Below, one piece after another: positions 27,091-36,575 of a stretch of 64,000 nt of DNA (within the stretch, counting starts at the first letter, position 1; every line of letters starts with the position of its first letter). The stretch lies in NCBI RefSeq assembly GCF_013297935.1, contig NZ_JAAFIX010000007.1, positions 1 through 64,000 on the forward strand, in the 5' to 3' direction. Below the pieces are notes generated by a model. It saw nothing but the letters and a program-made list of their open reading frames with translations, had not been told where the DNA came from and ran no database searches. The translations under genes were made by a program, and so were the position numbers. The stretch comes from Rhodoferax sp. (GTDB lineage Bacteria > Pseudomonadota > Gammaproteobacteria > Burkholderiales > Burkholderiaceae_C).

Positions 27091-28116
27091 ATGAAGAAAA
27101 ACCACCTGATCGCCGCTGCGTGTATCGCGCTCTCGCAAGCCAGTGTTTATGCCCAATCCGGCAACGAGGTCAACATCATTTGCTCCGGCCAAGCGCCATG
27201 GTGCAGCATGATTGCCGTCACCTTCGAGAAGAGCCAGGGCATCAAGGTCAATATGACGCTCAAGGGCTCAGGCGAAGCGGTCGCCCAACTCATGGCCGAA
27301 AAAGCAAACCCCAAGACAGACATCTTTTTCGGAGGTACGGGGGACCCGCATCTGGTGGCTGCAGAGCAAAACCTGACCCAGGAATACAAGTCTCCCCTGC
27401 TGCCGAAGTTGTACGACTGGGCGCAAAAGCAGGCCGCACAGTCCGGCTACAAGACGGTAGGCATTTATTCCGGACCTTTGGGTTTTGGATACAACACCGA
27501 GCTGATTGCCAAGAAGAAGCTGCCCATCCCGAAGACGTGGGCGGATCTGATCAAGCCTGAGTACAAAGGCGAAATCCAATCCGCCAACCCGTCCTCCAGC
27601 GGTACGGCATACACCATGATTGCCACTCTCGTGCAACTAATGGGAGAAGACAAGGCCTTTGATTATCTGGCCAAGCTGCACAAAAACATTGCCACCTACC
27701 AACGCTCCGGCGTAGGCCCCATCAAGGCAGTGGCACGTGGAGAAGCCGCAATATCCATCAGTTTTGTGCACGATGGCCCCGGAGAAAAAGCCCAAGGCTT
27801 CCCCTTGGAAACTGTCACCCCCACCGACGGCACCGGTGCAGAGATCGGCTCCATGTCCATCGTGCGCGGTGCGCGCAACTTGGAAGCGGCCAAGAAGTTT
27901 TATGACTGGGCTTTGACGCCGGGCGCACAGGCGCTGGGCGCTGCCACGCTGCAGTTCCAGCTACCTTCTAACCGGGACACCAAGGTGGACCCGCGCGTGC
28001 CGGATTTCCGCAAGATCAAGATGATCGACTACGACTATGCCAAGTACGGTCAGTCCGCTGAGCGCAAACGACTGATCCAGCGCTGGGAGCGCGATGTGAA
28101 CGGCCAATCACGCTAA
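27091..28116 (+). CDS. periplasmic binding protein, AfuA/FbpA type
   Basis: The 341-residue protein has a signal peptide ending at VYAQS and a type-II binding fold with VNIICSGQAPWCSMIAVTFE at the mature N-terminus, including a C-x6-C pair that could form a disulphide. The family (AfuA, FutA, FbpA, PhnS-like) binds ferric iron, sugar phosphates or phosphonates. The iron-ligand Tyr-Tyr pair of FbpA is not obvious at the C-terminus (KMIDYDYAKYG lies there instead), so the ligand is open. A strong AAGGAGA lies before the ATG. The small hairpin GCTGC-GTTCT-GCAGC at about 28150 after the stop may favour higher binding-protein yield. Confidence 0.85.
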   Translation: MKKNHLIAAACIALSQASVYAQSGNEVNIICSGQAPWCSMIAVTFEKSQGIKVNMTLKGSGEAVAQLMAEKANPKTDIFFGGTGDPHLVAAEQNLTQEYKSPLLPKLYDWAQKQAAQSGYKTVGIYSGPLGFGYNTELIAKKKLPIPKTWADLIKPEYKGEIQSANPSSSGTAYTMIATLVQLMGEDKAFDYLAKLHKNIATYQRSGVGPIKAVARGEAAISISFVHDGPGEKAQGFPLETVTPTDGTGAEIGSMSIVRGARNLEAAKKFYDWALTPGAQALGAATLQFQLPSNRDTKVDPRVPDFRKIKMIDYDYAKYGQSAERKRLIQRWERDVNGQSR

Positions 28117-28190
28117 TTCCCCTCCTTCCCTGCCAACCCGCCCGCCGCTGCGTTCTGCAGCAGGCCGGGCCCTGCCTCACGCCGAATCTC

Positions 28191-30392
28191 ATGACCTCTT
28201 TACACCCGTGGCGAACACGCCGCGTCATTGCCCTTTGGGCAGCCCTGGGTGCTGCGGCCTTTGTGCTGTTGCCCTGGTATTTTCTTCAACGAGGGGGGCT
28301 GTGGGAGGCCCTGCCCGGCCTGTGGGGGCCCGCTGTCAGTGCCAACGGCTGGACGCACATGGCGAGTCATGCCCACCCCTGGCTGGGGGTCGGCCTCGCG
28401 GGTCTGCTCCTCGCAGCCTCTGCCGTTTTCACGGACACACCGCGCCGTCAGGGCCTATTGCTATGCAGTGGCGCCGGCCTGGGTCTGGCAGGGCTGGTGA
28501 TCAGCGGATTTGCCATCGGTATGGTGGGATGGACCTGGGACTGGCTTACTGCATTGGCAGGTACCACAGACTACGCCCAACCCGGCATGGGATGGGGTGC
28601 CATGGTGTTGATAGTGAGCCTGCTGGCACTGCTCTCCATCGGTGTGGCCCGGCTGGGGGGATTCAAGGGTGACGCCTTCGTGGCCGGTGTCGTGTTGTGT
28701 TGCACTGCTTTGCTGGCGCTGTTTGTGGTGTACCCGGTCCTCAAGTCCTTGGTGGGCAGCGTACTCAATGATGAAGGAATTTTCTCCATCAGCGCCTTGT
28801 GGGACCGGATCGGCACAACTCGAATCTGGGGGCTTGGATGTATCAGTGGCCAAGGTCGCTGCGGTGTGGCGTGGAACACACTGGGTCTTGCATTGCTCAC
28901 CGCCACGGGGACCACGATCCTAGGCACGTTGATCGCGCTATGGGCAGAGCGTGAAGCGAAAGTATTGGCAAAGCCACTCAATATCTTGGCCATGCTGCCC
29001 ATCATCACGCCACCGTTTGTGGTGGGCTTAGGGCTGATTTTGTTGTTCGGGCGTGCCGGGCTCTTCAATCAGTTTCTGGAGTGGGCTTTTGGCATCGAGC
29101 CCACGCGCTGGTTCTATGGTTTCTTCGGTGTCTGGCTGGCCCAGTTGTTTGCCTTCACCCCTATTGCCTTCATGATCATGCGCGGTGTGGTGCAAGGCGT
29201 GAGCCCTTCCATGGAGGAGGCCTCGCAAACATTGCGCGCCAGCCGAATGCAGACTTTTTGGACAGTCACTCTGCCCCTCCTCAAGCCGGGCTTGGCCAAT
29301 GCATTTCTGGTGGGATTCATCGAGAGCATGGCGGACTTCGGGAACCCGATCGTAGTGGGCGGACAGTTCGCCGTGTTATCCACTGAGATCTTCTTTGCCA
29401 TCGTGGGAGCTTCTCTGGACCCCGGCATGGCCGCGGCCTTGTCGTTGATCCTGACGGTGTTTGCGCTTGCGGTCTTCTTCATCCAGCGCAGGGTGCTGGG
29501 AAAAGGCAGTTTCACCACGGTTGCAGGCAAGGGCGATGCGGGTTTGCCCATGCCCCTGCCTACGGGTATCCGCAAGCTATGTCTCGGTGTGGCAGGCCCT
29601 TGGCTGGTGTTTACGTTGATCGTGTACTTGTTTGCCTTCGCAGGTGGTTTTGTCCAGACCTGGGGCAGGGACTACACCCTCACGCTGAACCACTTCCGCA
29701 CGGCCTTTGACGTGCAATGGGGAGAGTACGGTGTGGTCTGGGCAGGCACTGCATGGAACTCGCTGTTTACCACCGTATCGCTGGCGGCCATGGCCGCCCC
29801 TTTGTGTGCGTGCCTCGGCCTGCTGATCGCCTGGTTGCTGGCACGTGCGGAGTTCCGGGGTAAAGCCAGCTTCGAATTCGCAGCACTCTTGACCTTTGCA
29901 GTCCCGGGTACCGTTCTTGGTGTCAGCTATATCCTGGCTTTCAACGTCCCTCCGGTGGAGTTAACCGGTACGGGCCTGATCATCGTTTTGTGCTTTGTGT
30001 TCCGCAACCTGCCCGTCGGGGTACGTGCGGGGACCGCGGCCTTCAAGCAATTGGATCGCTCCCTGGACGAGGCGTCCCTGATGCTGCGCGCCAACACTCT
30101 CACCACTTTGCGGCTGGTGGTACTGCCCCTCATCAAGTCAGCGCTGGTAGCGGCGCTGGTGTATTCATTTGTGCGCTCCATCACGACGGTGTCTGCCGTA
30201 ATCTTTCTGGTCACTGCGCAGTACGAGCTGTCCACCACTTACATCATCGGCCGTGTCGGCAATGGTGACTACGGCGTAGCGTTGGCGTATTGCACGGTGC
30301 TGATCCTGCTCATGTCCTGCAGCACCCTTCTGGTCCAAGCCTTAGTGGGTGAACGCAAACTCGGCCGTCGCAATGCTGCGACTGCCCATTGA
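28191..30392 (+). CDS. fused ABC permease (two transmembrane halves)
   Basis: The 733-residue protein has two BPD-type permease domains. Each half has an EAA coupling loop: EEASQTLRASRMQTFWTVTL (about 343-362) and DEASLMLRANTLTTLRLVVL (about 626-645). The first ~190 residues hold extra membrane segments, as in AfuB/FbpB-type fused permeases. One such chain supplies the whole channel, so the two ATPases of this operon could dock as a heterodimer. It ends 4 bp inside the possible upstream start of ATPase 2. Confidence 0.9.
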   Translation: MTSLHPWRTRRVIALWAALGAAAFVLLPWYFLQRGGLWEALPGLWGPAVSANGWTHMASHAHPWLGVGLAGLLLAASAVFTDTPRRQGLLLCSGAGLGLAGLVISGFAIGMVGWTWDWLTALAGTTDYAQPGMGWGAMVLIVSLLALLSIGVARLGGFKGDAFVAGVVLCCTALLALFVVYPVLKSLVGSVLNDEGIFSISALWDRIGTTRIWGLGCISGQGRCGVAWNTLGLALLTATGTTILGTLIALWAEREAKVLAKPLNILAMLPIITPPFVVGLGLILLFGRAGLFNQFLEWAFGIEPTRWFYGFFGVWLAQLFAFTPIAFMIMRGVVQGVSPSMEEASQTLRASRMQTFWTVTLPLLKPGLANAFLVGFIESMADFGNPIVVGGQFAVLSTEIFFAIVGASLDPGMAAALSLILTVFALAVFFIQRRVLGKGSFTTVAGKGDAGLPMPLPTGIRKLCLGVAGPWLVFTLIVYLFAFAGGFVQTWGRDYTLTLNHFRTAFDVQWGEYGVVWAGTAWNSLFTTVSLAAMAAPLCACLGLLIAWLLARAEFRGKASFEFAALLTFAVPGTVLGVSYILAFNVPPVELTGTGLIIVLCFVFRNLPVGVRAGTAAFKQLDRSLDEASLMLRANTLTTLRLVVLPLIKSALVAALVYSFVRSITTVSAVIFLVTAQYELSTTYIIGRVGNGDYGVALAYCTVLILLMSCSTLLVQALVGERKLGRRNAATAH

Positions 30393-30403
30393 AATTTTTC
30401 CGG

Positions 30404-31462
30404 ATGATTACCTCCATGAACAACACTGGAATTTCTTTCCGTCAGGTCTCCAAGCGCTATGGCGGCGCCCACAGCCCTCTGGTAGTCAACGCGATTGACT
30501 TTCATGTTCCCAAAGGGACGCTGACTACCATCCTCGGCCCATCCGGCTGTGGCAAGACCACCACCCTGCGCATGATCGCCGGGCTGGAGTCGCCCTCCAG
30601 CGGCCAAATTTTCATTGACGGCCGCGACGTCACCCACTTGGGGCCGGCGGAGCGCAACGTGAGCATGGTCTTTCAGAGCTATGCCTTGTTCCCCCACATG
30701 TCGGTACTGGAGAACGTGTCCTACGGACTGAACGTCAGCGGCGTACCGAAGCAGGAGGTAAGCGAACGAGCCCGCTCTGCAATGTCCATTGTGGGCTTGG
30801 GAGGGTACGAAAGTCGCTACCCCGCCGAGTTGTCAGGGGGGCAACAGCAACGCGTGGCTTTGGCACGTGCACTGGTGCTGGAGCCCTCTGTTCTCTTGTT
30901 TGATGAGCCGCTATCCAACCTGGACGCACGCTTGCGCCGCTCCATGCGCGAAGAAATCAGGGCACTCCAACAGCGGCTGAAACTGACGGTGGCCTATGTG
31001 ACCCATGACCAGAGCGAAGCGTTGGCTGTCAGTGACCAGATCATTGTGATGAATGGAGGGCAGATTGCGCAGGCCGGAAGTCCGCGCGAACTGTACGAAA
31101 ACCCGCAAACGGAGTTTGTGGCCGGCTTCATGGGCGAAGCCGTGTTGCTCAATGGCCAATGCCTGGAAAATGGATCGGTGGAATTGGGTCCCCTCACGCT
31201 CTCCACACCGCGTCGCTTGAACGCAGGCCCGGTAAAAGTGGCGATTCGCCCCGAAGCATGGTCCGTCCATCCCGGACACAGCGCGGGCCTGCAAGGCACT
31301 GTGAGCAAAGCGGCTTATCTGGGGAGTTTTCAGGAATTAACGGTAGATACCGTTCTAGGACCCATCTTTGTCGTGGCCTCGGATGCCCAAGGCCACTGGT
31401 CTCCCCAGGATGAGGTCACCTTGAACATCACCCAACGAGGCGTATCCGTCGTAGCAGCTTGA
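30404..31462 (+). CDS. ABC importer ATPase 2 (FbpC/AfuC type)
   Basis: From the ATG at 30404 the protein has 352 residues; ATG at 30416 (MNNTGISFRQVSKRYGG) is an equally good start and TTG at 30389 is less likely. Motifs: Walker A GPSGCGKTTTLR, Q-loop FQSYALFPHMS, signature LSGGQQQRVALARAL, Walker B VLLFDEPLSNLD, H-loop VTHDQSEALA, then a TOBE domain (ILNITQRGV-like end). It is clearly paralogous to ATPase 1 but diverged throughout. It is the last gene of the operon; no clear terminator follows, and the purC relic starts 18 bp later. Confidence 0.9.
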   Translation: MITSMNNTGISFRQVSKRYGGAHSPLVVNAIDFHVPKGTLTTILGPSGCGKTTTLRMIAGLESPSSGQIFIDGRDVTHLGPAERNVSMVFQSYALFPHMSVLENVSYGLNVSGVPKQEVSERARSAMSIVGLGGYESRYPAELSGGQQQRVALARALVLEPSVLLFDEPLSNLDARLRRSMREEIRALQQRLKLTVAYVTHDQSEALAVSDQIIVMNGGQIAQAGSPRELYENPQTEFVAGFMGEAVLLNGQCLENGSVELGPLTLSTPRRLNAGPVKVAIRPEAWSVHPGHSAGLQGTVSKAAYLGSFQELTVDTVLGPIFVVASDAQGHWSPQDEVTLNITQRGVSVVAA

Positions 31463-31479
31463 ACGGCATGCGGGGGCCA

Positions 31480-31536
31480 GTAACTCTCCACCGGCCAGTA
31501 GCGGCCGGAGTCCGGTGTCAGCACCTTGTCCATCAA
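31480..31536 (-). pseudogene. 57-bp relic of purC
   Basis: Read on the minus strand it encodes [19 protein letters not shown]. The intact purC at 32726-33631 encodes [19 protein letters not shown] at 32903-32959, on the same strand. The DNA is identical at 51 of 57 positions by my alignment, and similarity stops abruptly at both ends. There is no start, stop or flanking purC sequence, so this is a fragment. It lies between the end of the ABC operon and the RHH gene, 1.4 kb from the intact gene. Confidence 0.88.
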
Positions 31537-31556
31537 CGGCCCGTAGGCGCTGCGCC

Positions 31557-31934
31557 TCAGGCGGCGCGCACGTGCAGGCCGGCGTGCAACACAGCCTGGC
31601 GCTCGGTGGCCAGCACACGCTGGGCGTTGAGGCTGGCGATCGGAATGCTTGCGTCCTGCGGAATGCCGCCGCTGAGCTGCAGCGCCAGGTAGCGGCCACA
31701 GCACACCCGCAGAAAGGACGCAAAGTTCTCCACCTCGCCACGCTCCTCCACCAACTCGTCATAGAGCTTGGTGCAGAGTTGAGGCACGGTCATGCTGTCG
31801 CGTGTGGCAATCTCATCCAGCACACGCCAGAACAGGTTTTCCAGCTTGATGCTGGTTGCCACGCCGTGCAGGCGCACCGAGCGGGCGCGGCTTTCGTACA
31901 GGGCGGGGTCGGCGCTGATGAACACTTGGCACAT
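31557..31934 (-). CDS. ribbon-helix-helix domain protein
   Basis: The start at 31934 (with GAGGAG upstream) gives 125 residues beginning MCQVFISADPALYESRARSV. The SVRLHGVATSIKLENLFWRV segment (about 18-37) is the RHH_4 pattern, a possible DNA-binding beta strand and helix, followed by DSMTVPQLCTKLYDEL. The family is annotated as ribbon-helix-helix (often mislabelled arylsulfate sulfotransferase-like). A small transcription factor is plausible, target unknown. It sits 52 bp downstream of a DJ-1/PfpI gene in the same direction. Confidence 0.8.
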   Translation of the reverse strand: MCQVFISADPALYESRARSVRLHGVATSIKLENLFWRVLDEIATRDSMTVPQLCTKLYDELVEERGEVENFASFLRVCCGRYLALQLSGGIPQDASIPIASLNAQRVLATERQAVLHAGLHVRAA

Positions 31935-31986
31935 AGCTGTCTCCTCGGTAGGCTGCCCCGCATGGTGCGGGCCAGCCCCCACGGCG

Positions 31987-32568
31987 TCAATGGGAGATAC
32001 GTGTACCCAGCAGCGCGAGGAACTGCGCAATCCAGGCCGGGTGCGCAGGCCAAGCGGGCGCGCTGACCAGGTTGCCTTCGGTCACTGCTGCGTCTATAGC
32101 GATGTCGGCGTAGGTACCGCCCGCCATCTCCACCTCCACCCGGCAGGCCGGGTAGGCCGAGCAGGTACGGCCCTTGAGCACACCGGCACCGGCCAGTAGC
32201 TGCGCACCATGGCACACCGCAGCCACGGGCTTGTTGGCCTCAAAGAAGTGCTTCACCGCAGCCACTACAGCAGGGTAGGTGCGCAGGTACTCAGGGCCAC
32301 GGCCGCCAGGAATCACCAGCGCGTCATAGGCCTCAGGTTTCACCTCGGCAAAGCTGGCGTTCAAGGTGAAGTTGTGCCCGGGCTTTTCGCTATAGGTCTG
32401 CGCGCCCTCGAAGTCGTGGATGGCGGTCTTGATGTGGTCGCCCGCCTTCTTATCAGGGCACACGGCGTGCACCGTGTGGCCGACTGCCAGCAGCGCTTGG
32501 AAGGGCACCATGGTTTCGTAGTCTTCGCAGTAGTCACCGCAAATCATCAGGATCTTTTTCGCTGCCAT
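31987..32568 (-). CDS. DJ-1/PfpI family protein
   Basis: The 193-residue protein has the family nucleophile elbow in [14 protein letters not shown] (Cys about 119), the acidic helper Glu early in [11 protein letters not shown], and the motif [16 protein letters not shown]-1/PfpI members act as glyoxalases, deglycases, chaperones or proteases; the sequence does not choose among these. GGAGAC precedes the ATG. It is in line with the RHH gene and downstream of purC, separated from purC by a repeat copy. Confidence 0.88.
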   Translation of the reverse strand: MAAKKILMICGDYCEDYETMVPFQALLAVGHTVHAVCPDKKAGDHIKTAIHDFEGAQTYSEKPGHNFTLNASFAEVKPEAYDALVIPGGRGPEYLRTYPAVVAAVKHFFEANKPVAAVCHGAQLLAGAGVLKGRTCSAYPACRVEVEMAGGTYADIAIDAAVTEGNLVSAPAWPAHPAWIAQFLALLGTRISH

Positions 32569-32658
32569 GTTGGTCTCCTCGTTATGGATGGAAGACCAAT
32601 TTTTAGAGCGAAGCGCACCGGCGTGGTGGTACCGGGTTGTTACATCACGCGCACCGCG

Positions 32659-32710
32659 AAAGCACTATCAAAATAGTAGCAGCTTGCGCAGTGTTGACCT
32701 GGGCCAGAGC
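32659..32710 (-). repeat. dispersed ~50-bp repeat, copy 6
   Basis: On the minus strand: GGCTCTGGCCCAGGTCAACA, then CTGCGCAAGC, TGCTACTATTTTGATAGTGC. The 3' half forms the hairpin ACTATCAAAATAGT. It occupies part of the 157-bp gap between purC and the DJ-1/PfpI gene. Nothing else is seen in that gap. Confidence 0.72.
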
Positions 32711-32725
32711 CCCAAACACCCGGAA

Positions 32726-33631
32726 TCAGGCGGTCAGGCGCTGCAAGGCTTCGCGGTACTTGTCGGCCGTCTTTTCGATCACCTCGCGCGGCACGCGGGG
32801 TGCAGGGGGAGTTTTGTCCCAAGGCTTGCCGTCCACCAGGGCCTGTTCCAGCCAGTCGCGCACGAACTGCTTGTCGTAGCTTGGCGGGTTGGTGCCAACC
32901 TCGTAACTTTCCACCGGCCAGTAGCGGCTGGAGTCCGGGGTGAGTACCTCGTCCATCAAGGTCAGGGTGCCGTCGTTGTCCAATCCGAACTCGAATTTGG
33001 TGTCGGCAATGATGATGCCTTTGGTGAGCGCAAACTCGGCTGCCACCTTGTAGATCTGGATGCTGATGTCGCGGATTTGGGTCGCCAAGTCCAAGCCGAT
33101 CATTTCCACGGTTTGCTCGAAAGTGATGTTCTCATCGTGGTCGCCCACGGCCGCCTTCGCAGCCGGCGTGTAAATCGGCTCTGGCAGCTTGCTGGCGTTT
33201 TGCAAGCCCGCGGGCAGGGCTACGCCACAGACTGCGCCGTTGTGCTGGTATTCCTTCCAACCGCTGCCGGCCAGATAGCCACGCACAACAGCCTCCACGG
33301 GCAAGGGCTTCAGGCGTTTGACCAGCATGGAGCGCCCTGTGACTTGCGCCACTTCCGCCGCCGTTACGACGCTCTCAGGGGCATCGCCGGTCAAATGATT
33401 GGGGCACACATCGGCACCGTTTTTGCCCAGCTTCTCGAACCAGAACAAGGCCATCTGGGTCAGCAGCGCGCCTTTGCCGGGAATAGGCTCGCCCATGATC
33501 ACGTCGAACGCACTCAGGCGGTCGCTGGCCACCATCAGGATACGGTCGTCACCCACTGCATAGTTGTCACGCACTTTGCCGCGGGCAAGCAGAGGAAGGG
33601 ACAGGGCGGAAGTGTGCAAAGCTGAAGTCAT
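32726..33631 (-). CDS. purC: SAICAR synthetase
   Basis: PurC ligates aspartate to CAIR in purine synthesis. The start at 33631 gives [20 protein letters not shown] (301 residues); a TTG at 33643 would add four residues. KGKVRDNY-like [11 protein letters not shown], the [10 protein letters not shown] motif (about 41-50), SGWKEYQ and [18 protein letters not shown] are all family signatures. It is isolated from fba by a strong terminator. The purE and purK genes lie 10 kb away. Confidence 0.95.
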   Translation of the reverse strand: MTSALHTSALSLPLLARGKVRDNYAVGDDRILMVASDRLSAFDVIMGEPIPGKGALLTQMALFWFEKLGKNGADVCPNHLTGDAPESVVTAAEVAQVTGRSMLVKRLKPLPVEAVVRGYLAGSGWKEYQHNGAVCGVALPAGLQNASKLPEPIYTPAAKAAVGDHDENITFEQTVEMIGLDLATQIRDISIQIYKVAAEFALTKGIIIADTKFEFGLDNDGTLTLMDEVLTPDSSRYWPVESYEVGTNPPSYDKQFVRDWLEQALVDGKPWDKTPPAPRVPREVIEKTADKYREALQRLTA

Positions 33632-33644
33632 GGCGTCCAACAAA

Positions 33645-33682
33645 ATAAAAAGGCTTCGCCCCGGAATGGAGGGCGAAGCCTT
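33645..33682 (-). terminator. intrinsic terminator of fba
   Basis: On the minus strand AAGGCTTCGCCC, a 9-nt loop and GGGCGAAGCCTT form a perfect 12-bp stem (33650-33682) followed by TTTTATTTTG. It ends fba transcription just before purC. Confidence 0.92.
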
Positions 33683-33724
33683 GGATTATCGCAAGTTCGC
33701 GCCGGCATGCGGCGCGGCAGCGAC

Positions 33725-34807
33725 TCAGGCGGTGATCGCGCTGTCCTGCACCACTTGAGACAACTCGCCCCGGGCGTATTGGCCCGCCACCACTTGCAGG
33801 CTGTGGCCCTTGATGCTGGCAGCACGGCCTTCGCAGCCGAATTCAATGTAGCGCTGCTTGCACAGTTGCTTGGCGGCCTCGCGCGCGGGCTTGAGCCACT
33901 CGCGGGCATCGAACTTTTCAGGGTTCTCGAACATGAACTTGCGCACGGCGGCTGTCATGGCCATGCGGATGTCGGTGTCGATGTTGACCTTGCGTACACC
34001 AAAGGGAATAGCGCGCTGCACTTCTTCAACCGGCACACCCCAGGTCTGGGCCATCTTTCCGCCGTATTGGTTGATTGCGGCCAGCAACTCTTGCGGCACT
34101 GCACTGGAACCATGCATCACCAAGTGGGTGTTGGGAATGCGGGCGTGGATTTCTTTGATGCGCTCGATCGCCAAAATGTCCCCGGTGGGCTGGCGGGTGA
34201 ACTTGTAGGCGCCGTGGCTGGTGCCGATGGCAATCGCCAGAGCATCCAACTGCGTCAGTTTGACGAACTCAGCAGCCTCTTCCGGATCGGTGAGGAGCTG
34301 TTCACGGGTCATGACAGCGTCGGTGCCGTGGCCGTCTTCCTTGTCACCCTTCATGGTTTCCAGGGAGCCGAGGCAACCCAACTCGCCTTCCACCGTCACG
34401 CCCAGCTTGTGGGCCATGTCGACCACTTTGCGGGTGACTTCGACGTTGTATTCAAAGCTGGCAATCGTCTTGCCGTCCGCTTCCAGCGAGCCGTCCATCA
34501 TGACGGAGCTAAAACCGAGGTCAATCGCACCTTGGCACACCGCAGGGCTTTGGCCATGGTCTTGGTGCATCACCACGGGAATGGTGGGGTAGCTTTCCAC
34601 AGCGGCCTGGATCAGGTGCTTGAGAAAGTGCTCGCCGGCATATTTGCGGGCACCGGCGCTGGCCTGCATGATCACGGGGGCACCCGCTTCTTTAGCCGCC
34701 TCCATGATGGCCTGGACTTGTTCCAGGTTGTTGACGTTAAACGCAGGAATCGCATAGTTGTGCGTTGCCGCGTGGTCCAGAAGCTCGCGCATCGAAACGA
34801 GTGCCAT
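33725..34807 (-). CDS. fba: fructose-bisphosphate aldolase, class II
   Basis: The 360-residue zinc aldolase cleaves or forms fructose-1,6-bisphosphate. [20 protein letters not shown] holds the zinc/active-site His and Asp; [20 protein letters not shown] and [13 protein letters not shown] are class-II B (Calvin-type, CbbA-like) features. It follows pyk on the same strand with a terminator in between. Length and motifs match the subtype common in Burkholderiales; no other Calvin genes are in the window. Confidence 0.95.
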   Translation of the reverse strand: MALVSMRELLDHAATHNYAIPAFNVNNLEQVQAIMEAAKEAGAPVIMQASAGARKYAGEHFLKHLIQAAVESYPTIPVVMHQDHGQSPAVCQGAIDLGFSSVMMDGSLEADGKTIASFEYNVEVTRKVVDMAHKLGVTVEGELGCLGSLETMKGDKEDGHGTDAVMTREQLLTDPEEAAEFVKLTQLDALAIAIGTSHGAYKFTRQPTGDILAIERIKEIHARIPNTHLVMHGSSAVPQELLAAINQYGGKMAQTWGVPVEEVQRAIPFGVRKVNIDTDIRMAMTAAVRKFMFENPEKFDAREWLKPAREAAKQLCKQRYIEFGCEGRAASIKGHSLQVVAGQYARGELSQVVQDSAITA

Positions 34808-34928
34808 TTTTTCTATCCCCAGGAAGTTAAAAATCCGTCAACGGACCGCTTTGGTAACCGCTTGGTAACTTTTACCATTGCCGGATTCTACTCGCCAAGG
34901 GTTAACCCCCGCCATCGGAGCTTGGGGC

Positions 34929-34955
34929 ATAAAAAAAGGGAGCCTGCGCTCCCTT
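34929..34955 (-). terminator. intrinsic terminator of pyk
   Basis: On the minus strand GGGAGC-GCAG-GCTCCC is followed by TTTTTTT. It lies 22 bp after the pyk stop. Confidence 0.92.
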
Positions 34956-34976
34956 CTCTTGATGCCTGAAGCCCGC

Positions 34977-36410
34977 TCAGCTCACTGCGCAAATTTTCAA
35001 CATATTCGTGCCCCCCGGTGCGCCCATGGGCTCACCGCAAGTGATGGCGTAAATGTCGCCCTTTTGCACGATGCCGCGGGTCTTGAGGTGCTTTTCAGCA
35101 TCCATCAGCGCCGTGTCGCGGTCTGCGCTGGTGCCCATCAGCAGGGGGCGCACATTGCGGTAGAGCGTCATCTTGCGCTGGGTGCTGACTTTGGGGGTCA
35201 GCGCGTAGATCGGCACATGGATCAGGTGGCGGCTCATCCACAGCGCGGTGCTGCCGCTGTCGGTCATGGCCACAATGGCTTTGGCGCCCAGGTGGTGGGC
35301 CGTGAACAATGCGCCCATGGCGATGGACTGGTCGATGCGGGTGAAGGTTTTGCCGGTGAAGTCGGCATCCAGCTTGACCATCTCGCTGCTCTCGGCAGCC
35401 AAACAAATCTTGGCCATCTCGATCACGGTTTCCAGCGGGTACTTGCCGGCTGCGGTTTCAGCGGACAACATCACCGCGTCGGTGCCGTCGAGCACCGCAT
35501 TGGCCACATCGCTCACTTCCGCGCGGGTCGGCACGGGGTTGGTGATCATGGACTCCATCATTTGCGTGGCGGTAATCACCACCTTGTCATGCTCGCGGGC
35601 CAACTTGATCATGCGCTTTTGCAGTGCGGGAACTGCCGCGTTGCCCACCTCGACAGCCAGGTCACCACGGGCGACCATGATGCCGTCGGAAGCCAGCAGG
35701 ATTTCTTCCAGCTTGGGGATAGCCTCAGCGCGCTCGATCTTGGCAATCAAACCGGGCTTGTGGTTGTACTCGGCGGCAGCCACGTTGCAGAGCTGGCGCG
35801 CCATTTCCATGTCGGTCGCGTTTTTCGGGAAACTCACCGCCACGTAGTCGGCCTGGAAGCTCATCGCTGTGCGGATGTCTTCCATGTCTTTGCCGGTCAG
35901 GGCGGGCGCCGTCAAGCCACCGCCTTGTTTGTTAATGCCCTTGTTGTTGGACAACTCGCCACCCAATTTGACGGTGGTGTGGACTTGGTCACCGACGACG
36001 GCGTCCACCACAATCACGATCAAACCGTCGTTGAGCAAAAGCACGTCGCCGGCTTTGACTTCTGAGGGCAGCGACTTGTAGTCGAGACCCACGGCATCGA
36101 TATCGCCGAGCTCGGTGCGGCCGGCATCGAGCACAAACTTCTGGCCCTGTTCCAGAAACACTTTGCCTTCGGCAAATTTACCAACGCGGATTTTCGGGCC
36201 CTGCAGGTCGGCCATGATGGCCACTTCGCGGCCGGCGCGCTGCGCGGCTTCGCGCACCAAGCGGGCGCGGTCGATATGGTCTTGCGCCTTGCCGTGGCTG
36301 AAGTTCAGCCGGACCACGTTGACGCCGGCTCGGATCATCTGCTCCAGAATGGCGGCATCGCTGGAGGCGGGTCCGAGGGTGGCAACAATTTTGGTGGCGC
36401 GGCGCGGCAT
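34977..36410 (-). CDS. pyk: pyruvate kinase
   Basis: The 477-residue enzyme makes pyruvate and ATP from phosphoenolpyruvate. It opens RRATKIVATLGPASSD; VRLNFSHG carries the substrate Arg/Asn/Ser; IMVARGDLAVEVG and ITATQMMESMI are the signature region (Lys/Glu/Asp metal site in KIERAEAIPKLEEIL). C-terminal allosteric domain is present. No regulator or partner is encoded beside it. Confidence 0.96.
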   Translation of the reverse strand: MPRRATKIVATLGPASSDAAILEQMIRAGVNVVRLNFSHGKAQDHIDRARLVREAAQRAGREVAIMADLQGPKIRVGKFAEGKVFLEQGQKFVLDAGRTELGDIDAVGLDYKSLPSEVKAGDVLLLNDGLIVIVVDAVVGDQVHTTVKLGGELSNNKGINKQGGGLTAPALTGKDMEDIRTAMSFQADYVAVSFPKNATDMEMARQLCNVAAAEYNHKPGLIAKIERAEAIPKLEEILLASDGIMVARGDLAVEVGNAAVPALQKRMIKLAREHDKVVITATQMMESMITNPVPTRAEVSDVANAVLDGTDAVMLSAETAAGKYPLETVIEMAKICLAAESSEMVKLDADFTGKTFTRIDQSIAMGALFTAHHLGAKAIVAMTDSGSTALWMSRHLIHVPIYALTPKVSTQRKMTLYRNVRPLLMGTSADRDTALMDAEKHLKTRGIVQKGDIYAITCGEPMGAPGGTNMLKICAVS

Positions 36411-36575
36411 ATGTCTGTCTCCTAGAGGTAGTTACCTATTTTTACACGCTTGTATGTATCTTGGTTACATGCAAGGCACAAGATCGCACAGTGGCGGGTA
36501 TCTACGGGGTCCGGCGAGTTACATGGCATGGTGGAATCGAAAGCTTTTCCGCCTCATTCGTTCACACCCCGCACC

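Noticed and set aside
31987-32568. Calling the DJ-1/PfpI protein a protease or glyoxalase
   Set aside because: The Cys elbow alone does not separate these activities.
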